A stretch of DNA of 64,000 nucleotides from Halohasta litchfieldiae (lineage in GTDB: Archaea > Halobacteriota > Halobacteria > Halobacteriales > Haloferacaceae): NCBI RefSeq assembly GCF_002788215.1, contig NZ_CP024845.1, positions 620,001 to 684,000 on the forward strand, read 5' to 3'. The notes under the pieces were generated by a model that saw only the letters and a program-made list of their open reading frames with translations, ran no database searches and was not told the origin of the DNA. Made by a program: the position numbers and the translations under genes. Of the stretch, positions 42,534 through 52,417 are shown one piece after another (the first letter of the stretch is position 1; each line of letters begins with the position of its first letter).

Positions 42534-42857
42534 CTACATTCGGTAGCGGTTCGAGTCGTCGAGCGACGGGAGGCTGTCGCCACCGGTCATCTCCTCGAAG
42601 GTCATCCCCGAGAGATACTCGTCGTAGGTTACGTCGTACCCCGAGCGGAGATGGAAATCCAGATCGCCGGAGTCGACGGTCTGGCGGTAGAGCACATGCA
42701 CGCCGCGGCGAAGGAGTTCCTCGGGGTCATCAGTGTCGAAGGCCGCAGCCAGCATCGCAAGCTCGTTTTTGGTTTCACGATCTAGTGAGACGGTAAACTC
42801 GTCGTCGAGGTCGCTGTACTCGTCGGTAATATCCTCGGTCAGCTCATCCAGACTCAT
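42534..42857 (-). CDS. haloarchaeal conserved small acidic protein
   Basis: 107 aa from the ATG at 42857. Helical, starting MSLDELTEDITDEYSDLDDEFTV, then a helical FDTDDPEELLRRGVHVLYRQT segment that resembles the region following RHH domains. No catalytic motif. Convergent with the aminotransferase. A DNA-binding or antitoxin-like role is possible but not shown. Confidence 0.5.
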   Translation of the reverse strand: MSLDELTEDITDEYSDLDDEFTVSLDRETKNELAMLAAAFDTDDPEELLRRGVHVLYRQTVDSGDLDFHLRSGYDVTYDEYLSGMTFEEMTGGDSLPSLDDSNRYRM

Positions 42858-42952
42858 ACGGAAGCCTCGCACAGCAGACGGAAACGCGTTGCTGTTCAGA
42901 TACACCTCTCACCTATATGTAAATAAAATGAACGCGGTGGCTGTGAGACGGA

Positions 42953-44485
42953 TTACTCGTCGCGGGCCCAGTCGGTCGAGCGCTCGACGGCGTCCTTCCA
43001 TCGGTCGTAGTTGACTTCGATGTTAGCGTCTTCGTCGACTTCGAACGAGCGGTCGATCTGCCAGTTGTTACGGAGTTCGTCAACTGTGTCCCAGTAGCCG
43101 ACCGCGAGGCCAGCGGCGTAGGCCGAACCGAGCGCGGTGGTCTCGTCGACGACTGGTCGGACGATTTCGGTCCCGATGATGTTGGACTGCAGCTGACAGA
43201 GGAAGTTGTTCTTGACGGCTCCACCGTCGACACGGAGGCTGGCCAGGTCGATGTCTGCGTCCTCGACCATTGCCTCGGCGACGTCTTTGGTCTGGTAGGC
43301 GATGGATTCAAGGGTTGCACGAACGACGTGCTCGCGTCGGGTACCACGTGTCATACCAACGATGGTACCGCGTGCGCGCTGATCCCAGTGGGGTGCACCG
43401 AGACCGGCGAAGGCGGGTACGACGTAGACACCGTCCGTCGAGTCCACGCTGCGTGCGAGGGACTCGGATTCGGCGGCATCCTCGATAAGGGTCATGTCTT
43501 CGAGCCACTCGATGGCGGCACCAGTGATGAAGATCGAGCCTTCGAGGGCGTACTGAACTGGCTCACCCGAGCGCTGGAAGCCAATCGTGGTGAGGAGGCC
43601 GTGTTCGGATGGAACGGCCTCGTTGCCGGTGTTCATCAGCATGAACGAACCGGTACCGTAGGTGTTCTTGGCGTCGCCTGCGTCGAAACAGGTCTGACCG
43701 AACAGCGCGGCCTGCTGGTCACCGAGCGCGCCTGCGACAGGCACTTCGGCACCGAGGAAGCCGTCTGCGTCGGTCGAACCGTAGGTCTCGTCGTCCGACG
43801 AGGGTCGGACTTCCGGGACCATCGCCTTGGGCACGTTGAACAGGTCGAGCAGTTCGTCGTCCCATTCGAGCTCGCGGATGTTGTACAGCATCGTCCGCGA
43901 GGCGTTCGAAACGTCGGTGATGTGGTTCCCGGTGAGGTTGTAAATGACCCACGTGTCGATGGTCCCCATCAGGAGTTCGCCTTCCTCGGCGCGCTCGCGG
44001 ACGTCCTGCGGTCGGGATCGCTGCAGTTTGATCGGGTCGGCGTTGTCGAGGATCCACTCGGTTTTGGTCGCCGAGAAGTAGGCGTCACATTCGAGACCCG
44101 TTTTCTCACGGATGTCCTCGACTTTGCCCATCTCCTGAATCTCTTCGACGCGGTCGGTGGTTCGGCGATCCTGCCAGACCAGCGCGTTGTGGACTGGTTT
44201 GCCAGTTTCGGCATCCCACACAATCGTAGTTTCACGCTGGTTGGTGATGCCAATCGCCTCAAGCTGTTCTGCGTCGAGACCAGCATCATCAAGCGCCGTG
44301 TTGATTACGGACTTCGTGTTCTCCCAGATCTCCATCGGGTCGTGTTCGACCCAGCCGGGCTCCGGATAGATCTGCTCGTGTTTCTCGTAGGCGTTTGCAA
44401 CGACGTTACCACCATGGTCAAAGACCATGAACCGCGTTCCTGTGGTTCCTTGGTCGACGGAACCAACGTATGTATCCTGTGACAT
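42953..44485 (-). CDS. glpK: glycerol kinase
   Basis: 510 aa FGGY-family kinase converting glycerol to glycerol-3-phosphate, the main entry of Dunaliella-derived glycerol in hypersaline ponds. SVDQGTTGTRFMVFDHGG phosphate loop at the start, HNALVWQDRRT substrate block, YALEGSIFITGAAIEWL, and RVDGGAVKNNFLCQLQ near the C-terminus. No glycerol-3-phosphate dehydrogenase or facilitator gene adjoins it in this window. A palindrome CTAGGCCCTAG lies in its promoter. Confidence 0.96.
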   Translation of the reverse strand: MSQDTYVGSVDQGTTGTRFMVFDHGGNVVANAYEKHEQIYPEPGWVEHDPMEIWENTKSVINTALDDAGLDAEQLEAIGITNQRETTIVWDAETGKPVHNALVWQDRRTTDRVEEIQEMGKVEDIREKTGLECDAYFSATKTEWILDNADPIKLQRSRPQDVRERAEEGELLMGTIDTWVIYNLTGNHITDVSNASRTMLYNIRELEWDDELLDLFNVPKAMVPEVRPSSDDETYGSTDADGFLGAEVPVAGALGDQQAALFGQTCFDAGDAKNTYGTGSFMLMNTGNEAVPSEHGLLTTIGFQRSGEPVQYALEGSIFITGAAIEWLEDMTLIEDAAESESLARSVDSTDGVYVVPAFAGLGAPHWDQRARGTIVGMTRGTRREHVVRATLESIAYQTKDVAEAMVEDADIDLASLRVDGGAVKNNFLCQLQSNIIGTEIVRPVVDETTALGSAYAAGLAVGYWDTVDELRNNWQIDRSFEVDEDANIEVNYDRWKDAVERSTDWARDE

Positions 44486-44528
44486 TTTGATATACCGAAC
44501 TGCATTGGGGGGAGCCGTTCTCCGTCAG

Positions 44529-44548
44529 CTAGGCCCTAGTCGATATGA
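44529..44548 (-). promoter_or_regulatory. glpK promoter candidate with palindrome
   Basis: On the minus strand a TCATATCG box (about 44541-44548) is followed by the perfect palindrome CTAGG-G-CCTAG (44529-44539; read on the plus strand CTAGGCCCTAG). The expected start would be near 44517, leaving a leader of about 30 nt. The palindrome between TATA box and start site is a repressor position. CTAG is a rare tetramer in many archaeal genomes, so two in 11 bp stand out. Confidence 0.35.
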
Positions 44549-44559
44549 CGAGCGCCCAA

Positions 44560-45170
44560 GCTGTATATGAAATGGACAAACAGAATGATAAACCATTTGG
44601 AACCGGTGAAATGCCTGAATATACACAAAGATTCAAAAATGGATCTTGGCTCGTGATATATCTCGCTTATTAGTCAACGTGTGAAATGACATTGAAAACT
44701 ACAAGCGTCCTCATGGACGGGGCTTCATGCCTGATTATGTATTTCACCAGCATCGGGGCAGTTCCCAGCCCTCCGGGTCGACCTTTCAACTCGCCTCCAC
44801 TCCTTGGAGCAGGACTGCGACCGCTTTCACTCCGAAAAGTGTCGCTTTCCATTGAGATCTATACTGAGCTGGAGCGACTGTGGCTGAAGCAAACAAGCCG
44901 GTTGGTTCACCGCTACTAGTTGTAGTCTGGAGCAGATGAGTCGATCAGTTCCGGTGCCGGGGCTATACTGAAATTTGATATAGCAGCATACAATTTATAT
45001 CATAACCCCCCGGCGATTGAACGACTGTTTCGATACGGTTGTGGGCCTGCGTATCCGCATTTAGCATATCAAAAATACTCATTGGTTGCTTGGAACATAA
45101 CTAATTATGTCGTTATTGATTACACTCCCAATCCCACACAATATATTTAAGCAAGTTACTACGTTTGATA
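44560..45170. other. 600-bp intergenic region; possible IS200/IS605 remnant
   Basis: No intact gene. A GC-richer patch at about 44695-44920 is embedded in AT-rich DNA. It includes GTCCTCATGGACGGGGCTTC (44706-44725) with a small stem TCCTCATGGA-type, similar to the conserved end structure of haloarchaeal IS1341/TnpB elements as I recall it. On the minus strand it can be read as a 60-codon open frame ending in THVD-like residues without family support. The remainder, 44920-45140, holds nothing recognised. Confidence 0.3.
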
Positions 45171-45176
45171 CTACTG

Positions 45177-46004
45177 ATGAGTGCAACAGATACATCAATC
45201 CATCTCTACTGGGCAACCGGCTGTACGAGCTGTCTTCGAATTAAGGAGTTCTTAGAGCGCAATAACACGTCGTTTGTCTCGCACAACGTCATTCAAAAGG
45301 ACGGATCGACGGACGCGGACGCCGAATCAACCGTTGGTATTCAGGGTGTCGACCCGGAGATCATGGACGAGATGGCCGAGCTCGGACTCCCACAACACGT
45401 CCCAATCGTGCGACGCGGTGAGGAGTGGGCCGATGGCAAGGATTTGGAGAACGTCGCCGAGCTGGTCGGCATCGACTACGACGCCGAGCCGCTGCCGGTC
45501 GAGGAGCTGTACCGTCGACTCACTGTCCTCTTGGAGACCACACAGGAGTATCTCGAACTCCTGCCGGACGACGAACTGGAGACCCATATCCCAAACCGCC
45601 CCCGGAGTTACGCCGATCTCGTCCAGCACATCTACAGCCTTCCCGATGTGTTCATGATGCATGAGGCGGGCGTCCCGATGACAGGTGTCCCCCGAATGGA
45701 ACATCACTGGGACCACAACTCGAAGATCGCCCTTCGGACCTACGGCTCATCGGTCCAGGGACGGTTAGATGACTGGTTTGAGAGTGCGGGACAAACCTGT
45801 GATTGGTCCGAAACAGCAGATGTGTTCTGGGGCCAGCCGACAAAACACGCCTTTTTCGAGCGGACGACGTGGCACACCGGCCAACACGTCCGGCAACTGG
45901 AGTGGGTGCTCGAAGAGGTCCTCAACATCGAGCTTGAAGAGCCACTAGACTCGGCGTTGTGGGAGGATCTACCGATGCCCGAAAAGGTCTGGAACGACAA
46001 CTAG
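45177..46004 (+). CDS. glutaredoxin-like domain fused to a DinB-like domain
   Basis: 275 aa from the ATG at 45177; ATATATTTAA box about 30 nt upstream. Residues 1 to about 85 form a thioredoxin-fold domain with CTSC (Cys16, Cys19) after HLYWATG and a second VPIVRRGEEW strand with the cis-Pro. Residues about 110-270 are DinB-like helices with candidate metal His residues in LVQHIYSLP and in WHTGQHVRQLEWV. DinB-fold proteins include bacillithiol- and mycothiol-type transferases, so a thiol-linked reaction is plausible. Activity untested. Confidence 0.75.
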   Translation: MSATDTSIHLYWATGCTSCLRIKEFLERNNTSFVSHNVIQKDGSTDADAESTVGIQGVDPEIMDEMAELGLPQHVPIVRRGEEWADGKDLENVAELVGIDYDAEPLPVEELYRRLTVLLETTQEYLELLPDDELETHIPNRPRSYADLVQHIYSLPDVFMMHEAGVPMTGVPRMEHHWDHNSKIALRTYGSSVQGRLDDWFESAGQTCDWSETADVFWGQPTKHAFFERTTWHTGQHVRQLEWVLEEVLNIELEEPLDSALWEDLPMPEKVWNDN

Positions 46005-46043
46005 ACCATCGAACTTTGGACGGCAACCGGCTGCAGCTACTGT

Positions 46044-48293
46044 CTACTGATTTTGTGCGTCGACAACGGCCACACCGGCGAGGTTGACGATGTCTTTGAC
46101 TTCGTCGCCGCGCTGGAGGACGTGAATCGGCTTATCCATGCCAACGAGCATTGGGCCGATGGCCTCCGCGCCACCGAGTCGCTGGAGCAGTTTGTAGACG
46201 ATGTTGCCGGCTTCGAGGTTCGGGAAGATCAGTACGTTCGCCGGACCGTTGAGGTCCGAAAAGTCGTAGGTGCTGTCGACGATGTCCTCGACAACCGCCG
46301 TATCTGCTTGCATCTCTCCGTCGACGGGGAAATCAACGGTCGAATCGGAATGGAGCTGGTCGACGGCGTCTCGAATCTTGGCTGTCCCCTCGTTGCGAAC
46401 GCTGCCGAAGTTCGAGTACGACAGCATTGCGGCCCGTGGCTCGACGTTGAAGCTCCGGGCGAGTTCGGCGGTGTGTTTCGTGACTTCGGCCAACACATCC
46501 GCATCCGGATTCTGGTTGACCGTCGTATCCGCACAGAAGACGACCCGGTTTTTGAACGTTAGCAGGTAGACGCCCGCCGCGTAGTTAGCATCCTCGGCGG
46601 TGCCGATCACTTGGAGCGGCGGTCGCAGTGCCGAGGGGTAGTGATGTGTGAGTCCGGTCAGCATGGCGTCGGCATCGCCCATTTCGACCATCACGCTGCC
46701 GAGGTAGTTGGTATCCCGTTCGACGAGATCGGCCGCCTCACCGCGCGTGATCCCTTTGCGTCGACGCAATTCGTGGAGGCGGTCGGCATACTCGTCGAGT
46801 GACTGGGCTTGGGGGTCGACGACTTCGGGCTCGAAAGAGAGGCCGAGTTGATCCGCGATCCGCGTAATTTCGCCTTCGTCGCCCAACAGCACGGGTTCGG
46901 CGATTCCTTCTTCCTCAAGCTGGTAGGCCGCCCGAATCATCTTTTCATCCGTCCCCTCGGCGAGAGCCACCCGTTTGGGATCGCTTTTGGCCTTGTTGAG
47001 CACGATCCGCATCATCTCGCGGGATTTGCCGAGTCGGGCTTCGAGCGTTTCGGTGTAGCTCTCGATGTCAATCTCCGTGCGCGCGACGCCGCTGTCGACG
47101 GCGGCTTGAGCAACGGCCGGGGCCACCTCGAACAGCACGCGGGGATCGAGCGGTTTCGGAATTACGTAGTCGGGACCAAACTGGAGCGGCTGGTCGCCGT
47201 AGGCTTTGACGACTGCGTCAGGGACATCCTGACGGGCCAACTCGGCCAGTGCCATCGCCGCTGCGCGCTTCATCTCCTCGTTGATATCGGTCGCCCGCAC
47301 GTCGAGTGCGCCGCGGAAAATAAAGGGAAAGCCCAGCACGTTGTTGACCATGTTCGGGTAGTCGGAGCGACCGGTCGCCATGATCACGTCGTCATCACGG
47401 GCGGATTTGGCGTCATCGTAGGTGATCTCGGGGTCGGGGTTCGCCATGGCGAAGATGATCGGGTTGTCGTTCATCGATTGGACCATCTCCTGAGAAACGA
47501 TGCCGCCGACAGAGAGGCCGACGAACACGTCAGCGCCCGCTACTGCGTCGGCAAGCGAGCCCTCGGGCACATCACGAGCGAATTCCTGTTTGAACTCGTT
47601 GATTTCGTCGCTCCGAGAGGTCGTGATGATCCCCGAGGAGTCGCACATCGTAATGTTCGACTTGGTGGCCCCAAGCGAGAGGTAGAACCTCGCGGTGGCG
47701 ATGGCCGACGCGCCGGCCCCCGAAAAGACGATGTTGAGATCTTCGAGTTCTTTGTCCGCGATCTCGCAGGCGTTGAGCAGTGCTGCGCCCGAAATGATGG
47801 CTGTCCCGTGTTGGTCATCGTGGAAGACGGGGATATCCATCTGCTCGCCGAGTCGACGCTCGATCTCGAAGCATTCGGGTGATTTGATGTCTTCGAGATT
47901 GATTCCCCCAAAGGTTGGCTCCATCGGTGCGACTGCGTCGACGATCTCGTCGGCGGTGTCGAGATCGAGTTCGATGTCGAAGACGTCGATATCAGCGAAC
48001 CGTTTGAACAGGACGCCTTTCCCCTCCATCACCGGTTTGGAGGCCTGTGCTCCGATATCGCCGAGGCCGAGAACCGCCGACCCGTTGGAGACGACGCCGA
48101 CGAGATTGCCTTTCGCCGTGTACTGAAAGGCATCTCCCGGCTCGTCGGCAATATCCAGACACGGCGCGGCAACGCCCGGCGAGTAGGCCAAACTGAGGTC
48201 CCGCTGTGTGTTGGTCGGTTTGGTTGTCGCGATCTCTATCTTGCCCGGCGGATCTTGGCGGTGGTACTCCCTTGCATCGTCATCCATTCCCAT
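46044..48293 (-). CDS. maeB: NADP-dependent malic enzyme with C-terminal phosphotransacetylase-like domain
   Basis: 749 aa, the usual MaeB fusion. Residues 1 to about 425 are malic enzyme: Tyr in [28 protein letters not shown] with metal-binding residues, [13 protein letters not shown], and a [14 protein letters not shown] Rossmann loop. Residues about 430-749 are a phosphate acetyl/butyryl transferase domain, regulatory in homologues. It decarboxylates malate to pyruvate, feeding gluconeogenesis and giving NADPH. Convergent with the glutaredoxin/DinB gene. Confidence 0.93.
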   Translation of the reverse strand: MGMDDDAREYHRQDPPGKIEIATTKPTNTQRDLSLAYSPGVAAPCLDIADEPGDAFQYTAKGNLVGVVSNGSAVLGLGDIGAQASKPVMEGKGVLFKRFADIDVFDIELDLDTADEIVDAVAPMEPTFGGINLEDIKSPECFEIERRLGEQMDIPVFHDDQHGTAIISGAALLNACEIADKELEDLNIVFSGAGASAIATARFYLSLGATKSNITMCDSSGIITTSRSDEINEFKQEFARDVPEGSLADAVAGADVFVGLSVGGIVSQEMVQSMNDNPIIFAMANPDPEITYDDAKSARDDDVIMATGRSDYPNMVNNVLGFPFIFRGALDVRATDINEEMKRAAAMALAELARQDVPDAVVKAYGDQPLQFGPDYVIPKPLDPRVLFEVAPAVAQAAVDSGVARTEIDIESYTETLEARLGKSREMMRIVLNKAKSDPKRVALAEGTDEKMIRAAYQLEEEGIAEPVLLGDEGEITRIADQLGLSFEPEVVDPQAQSLDEYADRLHELRRRKGITRGEAADLVERDTNYLGSVMVEMGDADAMLTGLTHHYPSALRPPLQVIGTAEDANYAAGVYLLTFKNRVVFCADTTVNQNPDADVLAEVTKHTAELARSFNVEPRAAMLSYSNFGSVRNEGTAKIRDAVDQLHSDSTVDFPVDGEMQADTAVVEDIVDSTYDFSDLNGPANVLIFPNLEAGNIVYKLLQRLGGAEAIGPMLVGMDKPIHVLQRGDEVKDIVNLAGVAVVDAQNQ

Positions 48294-48454
48294 ACTACTC
48301 CGTTCGGTTCACGAGTCAAAAAGGTATGTATGAAGGTATCATGCTAAAATTGACATAGATCGAAGCACGTCGCTGTCGGTCGACTAACTGGCCACAGTTA
48401 GGTTTCACAGCCACGAGATACACCTCTCTGCTGGCTGATTAGATCGCTCTGTGG

Positions 48455-49522
48455 TTAGTCATCTGCAGGCTGTGGACTGCCGTGCTGGTGTGATCTCGTG
48501 TATTGTTGGGTCGTGTTCAGTCCGAGTCGGTCGTTGGTGAGTGCGATACTTTCGGCGGCGGTTTTGTGGCCGACGAGCGCGCGGATCGCATCGATGTTTT
48601 CGGGCACAACGTTCGCCTCTTGGTGGATCGATTGGAACAGGTACAGGTCGTTGCCCTCCATCGCAATCGACTCCTCCCAGAGACAGTTCTCCCACAGATC
48701 CCCCCTCGGTCGACCGGCGTCTTTGGCGAACTCTTTGAGTTTGGCAGTGCCGTCGATGCTCAGCTCCGGTGGCACGACAAAGAGCCGCGACTGTCTCGAC
48801 AGCAGATCAGCAATTGCCGCAACCGACGGCGCGGACTCAAGTGTGAGGTTCACACTGTGCAAGTGCATGAGCGTTGCTGGAACGGTCACTCCGAGGGTGT
48901 CGATATCCACATCGGGGAAGATCGTCTGGACGTCAGGCCCGTGGTGTGAGGGAAGGGTCACCGGGTCCGGGAGAATGTCGTTGATCGGCCCGCGGTCAGT
49001 TTCGCCGGGGTCGCCACCACGCCGAATGAGTGTCGCCCGCGCTTTGTCGACGCCATACTCCCGGTCAATCGGCTCTAGGAGCCGCGAGAGTCCGGTCGTG
49101 TTGCAGGAGACGACACGAAGCAGGTCCGCGCCCACAGCGTCGTCGTAGTTTGCCTGAGCGACGAAACTTTCGTCGACAGTGTCCGGGGATTCACCGCCCT
49201 GAAGGATCGCTGGCGTGTCGTGTGCCTCGTAGAGCGAGCAGTTCTCCGCACCGACGCCCGACGGGGTGGCGTCGACGATTACGTCGCTTTCGTCGACGAG
49301 ATCTGTAACCTCTCCGTGGAGATCAAGTCCGGCCTCAGTGAACTGGTGGGACCGCTCCGGGATCGCACTGTACAGCGGGTATCCCTTTTGAGCCGCCGTC
49401 TCGGCTTCGAAGTTTGGACGGGTTTTCGCCACGCCGATGAGTTGCATGTCGGGCTGGAGACGGATTCCGTCGGCAACACGTTTACCGATGGTTCCGTATC
49501 CATTCACCCCCACACGTATCAT
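48455..49522 (-). CDS. gapB: archaeal type II glyceraldehyde-3-phosphate dehydrogenase
   Basis: 355 aa from the ATG at 49522, 30 nt after an AATATTA box (leaderless). Rossmann start [16 protein letters not shown], catalytic Cys140 in [29 protein letters not shown], and a C-terminal [17 protein letters not shown]. This is the archaeal class, which in haloarchaea serves gluconeogenesis while a bacterial-type GAPDH serves glycolysis. A TrmB-like motif overlaps the start site. Confidence 0.92.
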   Translation of the reverse strand: MIRVGVNGYGTIGKRVADGIRLQPDMQLIGVAKTRPNFEAETAAQKGYPLYSAIPERSHQFTEAGLDLHGEVTDLVDESDVIVDATPSGVGAENCSLYEAHDTPAILQGGESPDTVDESFVAQANYDDAVGADLLRVVSCNTTGLSRLLEPIDREYGVDKARATLIRRGGDPGETDRGPINDILPDPVTLPSHHGPDVQTIFPDVDIDTLGVTVPATLMHLHSVNLTLESAPSVAAIADLLSRQSRLFVVPPELSIDGTAKLKEFAKDAGRPRGDLWENCLWEESIAMEGNDLYLFQSIHQEANVVPENIDAIRALVGHKTAAESIALTNDRLGLNTTQQYTRSHQHGSPQPADD

Positions 49523-49538
49523 ACTCCTATCTGCAGTG
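49522..49538 (-). promoter_or_regulatory. TrmB (XGM)-like motif at the gapB start
   Basis: Minus strand: CACT-N8-GAGTA at 49538-49522, one mismatch from TACT-N7/8-GAGTA, the motif reported for the sugar-responsive regulator TrmB in Halobacterium. It lies between the TATA-like box and the start codon, a position that would suit repression. Confidence 0.4.
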
Positions 49539-49665
49539 GCCGCACACATAATATTTCCGGTAAGTTTCAATGAGAAATTAACTCTGCGCCGAGTAACTCG
49601 TTGCGTATCGATTATGAGAGTACTAGCTATCGAATAAGATTGGTCGCCCGAACAATCACACGTTG

Positions 49666-50631
49666 CTAGGAATCCAGAACCTCCGGATTCGCGATATACT
49701 GCCGGTCGACGGCTTCTCCATTCAGAATTCGGAGCATATTTTTCGCGGTGGTTTCGAGCATCTCGGTTCGCGTTTCGACTGTTGCGCCCGCCAAGTGCGG
49801 TGTTACCGAGGCCGTCTCACAGTCGAAGATCGGATCGGTCGACTCCGGGGGTTCGCTGGGATAGACATCGATCACTGCACCGCCGATGGTCCCTGTTGTG
49901 AGTGCCTCGACCAGTGCGTCGTGGTCGACAACCCGACCACGGGCAGTGTTGATCAGCACGGCCGTCTCTTTCATCCGGTCGAAGGCCGCCGCGTCAATCA
50001 TGTGGGTCGTCTCCTCAGTCAGTCGGACGTGGAGGCTCACGAAATCCGACTCCGACAACAAGTCATCCAGTTCAACTCTTTGCCCGCCGATTTCGTCGAT
50101 TCGCTCTTGGTCGACGTAGGGATCGGCGACGAGGAAGTCGACATCGAACGGTTTGAGCCGTTTTGCGGTTTCGTAGCCTGCGGCCCCAAGGCCGACGATA
50201 CCCACCGTCTTGTTTCGGAGTTCGGTTCCCCACCAGTCGGGCGACCGCCAGCCACCCGACCGGACGTGATCGCTGGCGTCCTGAAGATCACGAATATGCG
50301 AGATCACCGAGCCGACGACGAACTCCGAGACTGCAACCGCGTTCATTCCGGGCGTGAAAGCGATGACAACGTCGTTTTCGGTTGCAGCATCGAGATCGAT
50401 GTTGTCGAGTCCGGAGCCGGGTCGACCGATCACACGCAACTCCGGGGAGGCCTCGAACAGCGTCGACGTATACTGGTTTTCCGAGTGGACGAACAGCCCG
50501 CTGGCACCCTCGGCGTACTCGATCAGCTCGGCATCGGTGTACTTGGTTTTCGGGACCACATCGAGATCGACATCGTCAAATGCGGATTCGATACGATCAA
50601 CTGATCGAAAACTCACGATTTTCTCAGTCAT
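49666..50631 (-). CDS. D-isomer-specific 2-hydroxyacid dehydrogenase
   Basis: 321 aa. NAD-binding loop [16 protein letters not shown], catalytic Arg in [14 protein letters not shown], Glu in [10 protein letters not shown], and His in VTPHLAGAT. The [14 protein letters not shown] segment is typical of this family. Members include phosphoglycerate, glyoxylate and lactate dehydrogenases; the substrate is not clear. No ACT domain, so it is not the usual haloarchaeal SerA. Same strand as its neighbours. Confidence 0.85.
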   Translation of the reverse strand: MTEKIVSFRSVDRIESAFDDVDLDVVPKTKYTDAELIEYAEGASGLFVHSENQYTSTLFEASPELRVIGRPGSGLDNIDLDAATENDVVIAFTPGMNAVAVSEFVVGSVISHIRDLQDASDHVRSGGWRSPDWWGTELRNKTVGIVGLGAAGYETAKRLKPFDVDFLVADPYVDQERIDEIGGQRVELDDLLSESDFVSLHVRLTEETTHMIDAAAFDRMKETAVLINTARGRVVDHDALVEALTTGTIGGAVIDVYPSEPPESTDPIFDCETASVTPHLAGATVETRTEMLETTAKNMLRILNGEAVDRQYIANPEVLDS

Positions 50632-50807
50632 CGACTGATTGTTCGCAACGACGGTATGTGACTTATTCGCCTCCTGATATACGATTGTCGACTATATCTT
50701 TCAGTTATGAATCTCTCCAGTATACCTGTCGTCACTCTGACTAATGTATGACTGAACTGGCGTGTTGGGCAGTTGGGGCTCTCGGTCACAAAGGCAGATC
50801 GCGTACG

Positions 50808-51944
50808 TTATCGCTCGTCGAGCGGCGTGACTGTCTTGCCGTGCTCGCCGACGTAGTCGCCCAGCGGGCGGATCAGTCGGTTGTCCTCGTACTGTTCGAA
50901 CAGGTGGGCCAGCCAGCCGGCCATCCGCGAGATGGCGAAGATTGGTGTATAAATATCGATTGGGATGTCCATCACGTAGTACATGCTTGACGAGTAGAAG
51001 TCGACGTTCGGTTTGATGCCTTTCTCCTCGGCGAGATAACCCTCGATCTCGGTGCTGTACTCGTACCATTTGGTCTCGCCGGCGGCCTCGGCGAGTGCCT
51101 TGGATCGCTCCTGAAGCACAATCGCGCGGGGATCTTTGACTTGGTAGACGCGGTGGCCGAAGCCGGGAATCCGGTCGCCGCGGGCGATTGCATCGTCGAC
51201 CCACTCGGTCGGGCTTTTATCGCTCGCGTCGACCGCCTGAAGCATTCGCATCACGTCGGCGTTTGCGCCACCGTGAAGCGGTCCGGAGAGCGCGGCCAGC
51301 GAGCCAGTCACGGAGCTATAGACCGTCGCAAGCGTGCTCGCGTTGACCTTGCCGGAGAACGTCGAGGCGTTGATCCCGTGGTCGAGATGGAGGACGAGCG
51401 CCATATCCAGCGTGTCGGCAACGACAGGCTCCGGCTCCTCACCGGTGAGCATGTAGAGGAAGTTCGCGGCGTGGCCCAGATCATCACGTGGGTCGACCGG
51501 CTCGTCGCCGTCACGGAGTCGAACGTAGGTTGCGATGATCGTCGGCAGCACAGCCGTTAACCGGATCGCTGCGCCCTCGGTATCGTCTCTGCTTCCGGCG
51601 GCCTCGCCTGCGTCCGGATCGCTTGCGGTGAGTGCCGAGACGGCGGTGCGAACCGCATCCATCGGGTCGTCGTTCGATTTGACCAACTCCGCTAGCAGTG
51701 TCGGGAGGGGCTCGGGCAGCGCTCGGTTGGCAGTCAGTTTCTCCGAGAAGGCATCGAGTTCCGCGGTTGTCGGCAGTTCGCCGTACCAGAGCAGATAGAC
51801 GGTCTCCTCATAGCTCACCGTTCCGGCGAGCTCCTCGATTGGGTAGCCACGGTAGGTGAGCACCCCGGCCTCGCCGTCGACACCGCTCAGCTCAGTCGGG
51901 CCAAGAACGATCCCATCCAGTCCTGGATTGTAGTCCGCAGTCAT
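50808..51944 (-). CDS. citrate synthase (or 2-methylcitrate synthase)
   Basis: 378 aa. VLTYRGYPIEELA opening, His in HLDHGINASTF, GPLHGGANADVMRML, and the IPGFGHRVYQVKDPRA block with the catalytic His; Asp in the NVDFYSSSMYYVMDIP segment. The archaeal size is typical. Citrate and methylcitrate synthases are too similar to separate by eye; an MmgE/PrpD gene lies 8.5 kb away, which leaves the methylcitrate option open. Confidence 0.92.
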   Translation of the reverse strand: MTADYNPGLDGIVLGPTELSGVDGEAGVLTYRGYPIEELAGTVSYEETVYLLWYGELPTTAELDAFSEKLTANRALPEPLPTLLAELVKSNDDPMDAVRTAVSALTASDPDAGEAAGSRDDTEGAAIRLTAVLPTIIATYVRLRDGDEPVDPRDDLGHAANFLYMLTGEEPEPVVADTLDMALVLHLDHGINASTFSGKVNASTLATVYSSVTGSLAALSGPLHGGANADVMRMLQAVDASDKSPTEWVDDAIARGDRIPGFGHRVYQVKDPRAIVLQERSKALAEAAGETKWYEYSTEIEGYLAEEKGIKPNVDFYSSSMYYVMDIPIDIYTPIFAISRMAGWLAHLFEQYEDNRLIRPLGDYVGEHGKTVTPLDER

Positions 51945-52114
51945 ACGTATTGATACCAGTCAATCGTGAAAAACATAGCGTTCGGTCAGCCAGTCAGCCG
52001 GGTCGACTGTCCTCACGGTTCAGTCGTTCGGCATGATAAATAGGGTGACAGCAACCGGGTCAGTGTCGACGGTGGCTGCGAGCGTCCGTTGTGGGGTGCC
52101 CCATGAGTGGACTC

Positions 52115-52321
52115 TCAGTCAGTTCCGTCACTGGTGGTGTTGTCCGCGTTGTCCGCGTTGTACTGCGCGAGTGCCCGCATCAGAAAGAACAGCCCGACTG
52201 CAAAGAACAGCCCGGACCGAACGAGATCCCCACTGATGAGCACCACGCCGATCCCGGTCGCGGCCAGAAAGATGCCTGCAAAGGCGTTGATCGGCAGTTG
52301 TTCGGCGGTGATATCTCCCAT
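52115..52321 (-). CDS. small membrane protein downstream of tctA
   Basis: 68 aa. Two membrane helices (about 10-30 and 36-52), a short Asn/Asp-rich tail (NADNADNTTSDGTD). It lies 96 bp after tctA on the same strand. No family recognised; perhaps an accessory of the transporter, or an independent gene. Confidence 0.6.
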   Translation of the reverse strand: MGDITAEQLPINAFAGIFLAATGIGVVLISGDLVRSGLFFAVGLFFLMRALAQYNADNADNTTSDGTD

Positions 52322-52417
52322 GTGTGTCTCGTGGTTCGGCCTGCGTGTTGATATGTCGTTCCGTTTGCTGTGAGGCGAGCGGTCGACCCACCTGCCCGGG
52401 TGAGTCGACTCCCTCGT

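Noticed and set aside
43328-44482. 384-codon open frame antisense to glycerol kinase
   Set aside because: Mirror of a conserved gene, no recognisable domain.
46809-47882. Long open frame antisense to malic enzyme
   Set aside because: Mirror frame of an intact enzyme gene.
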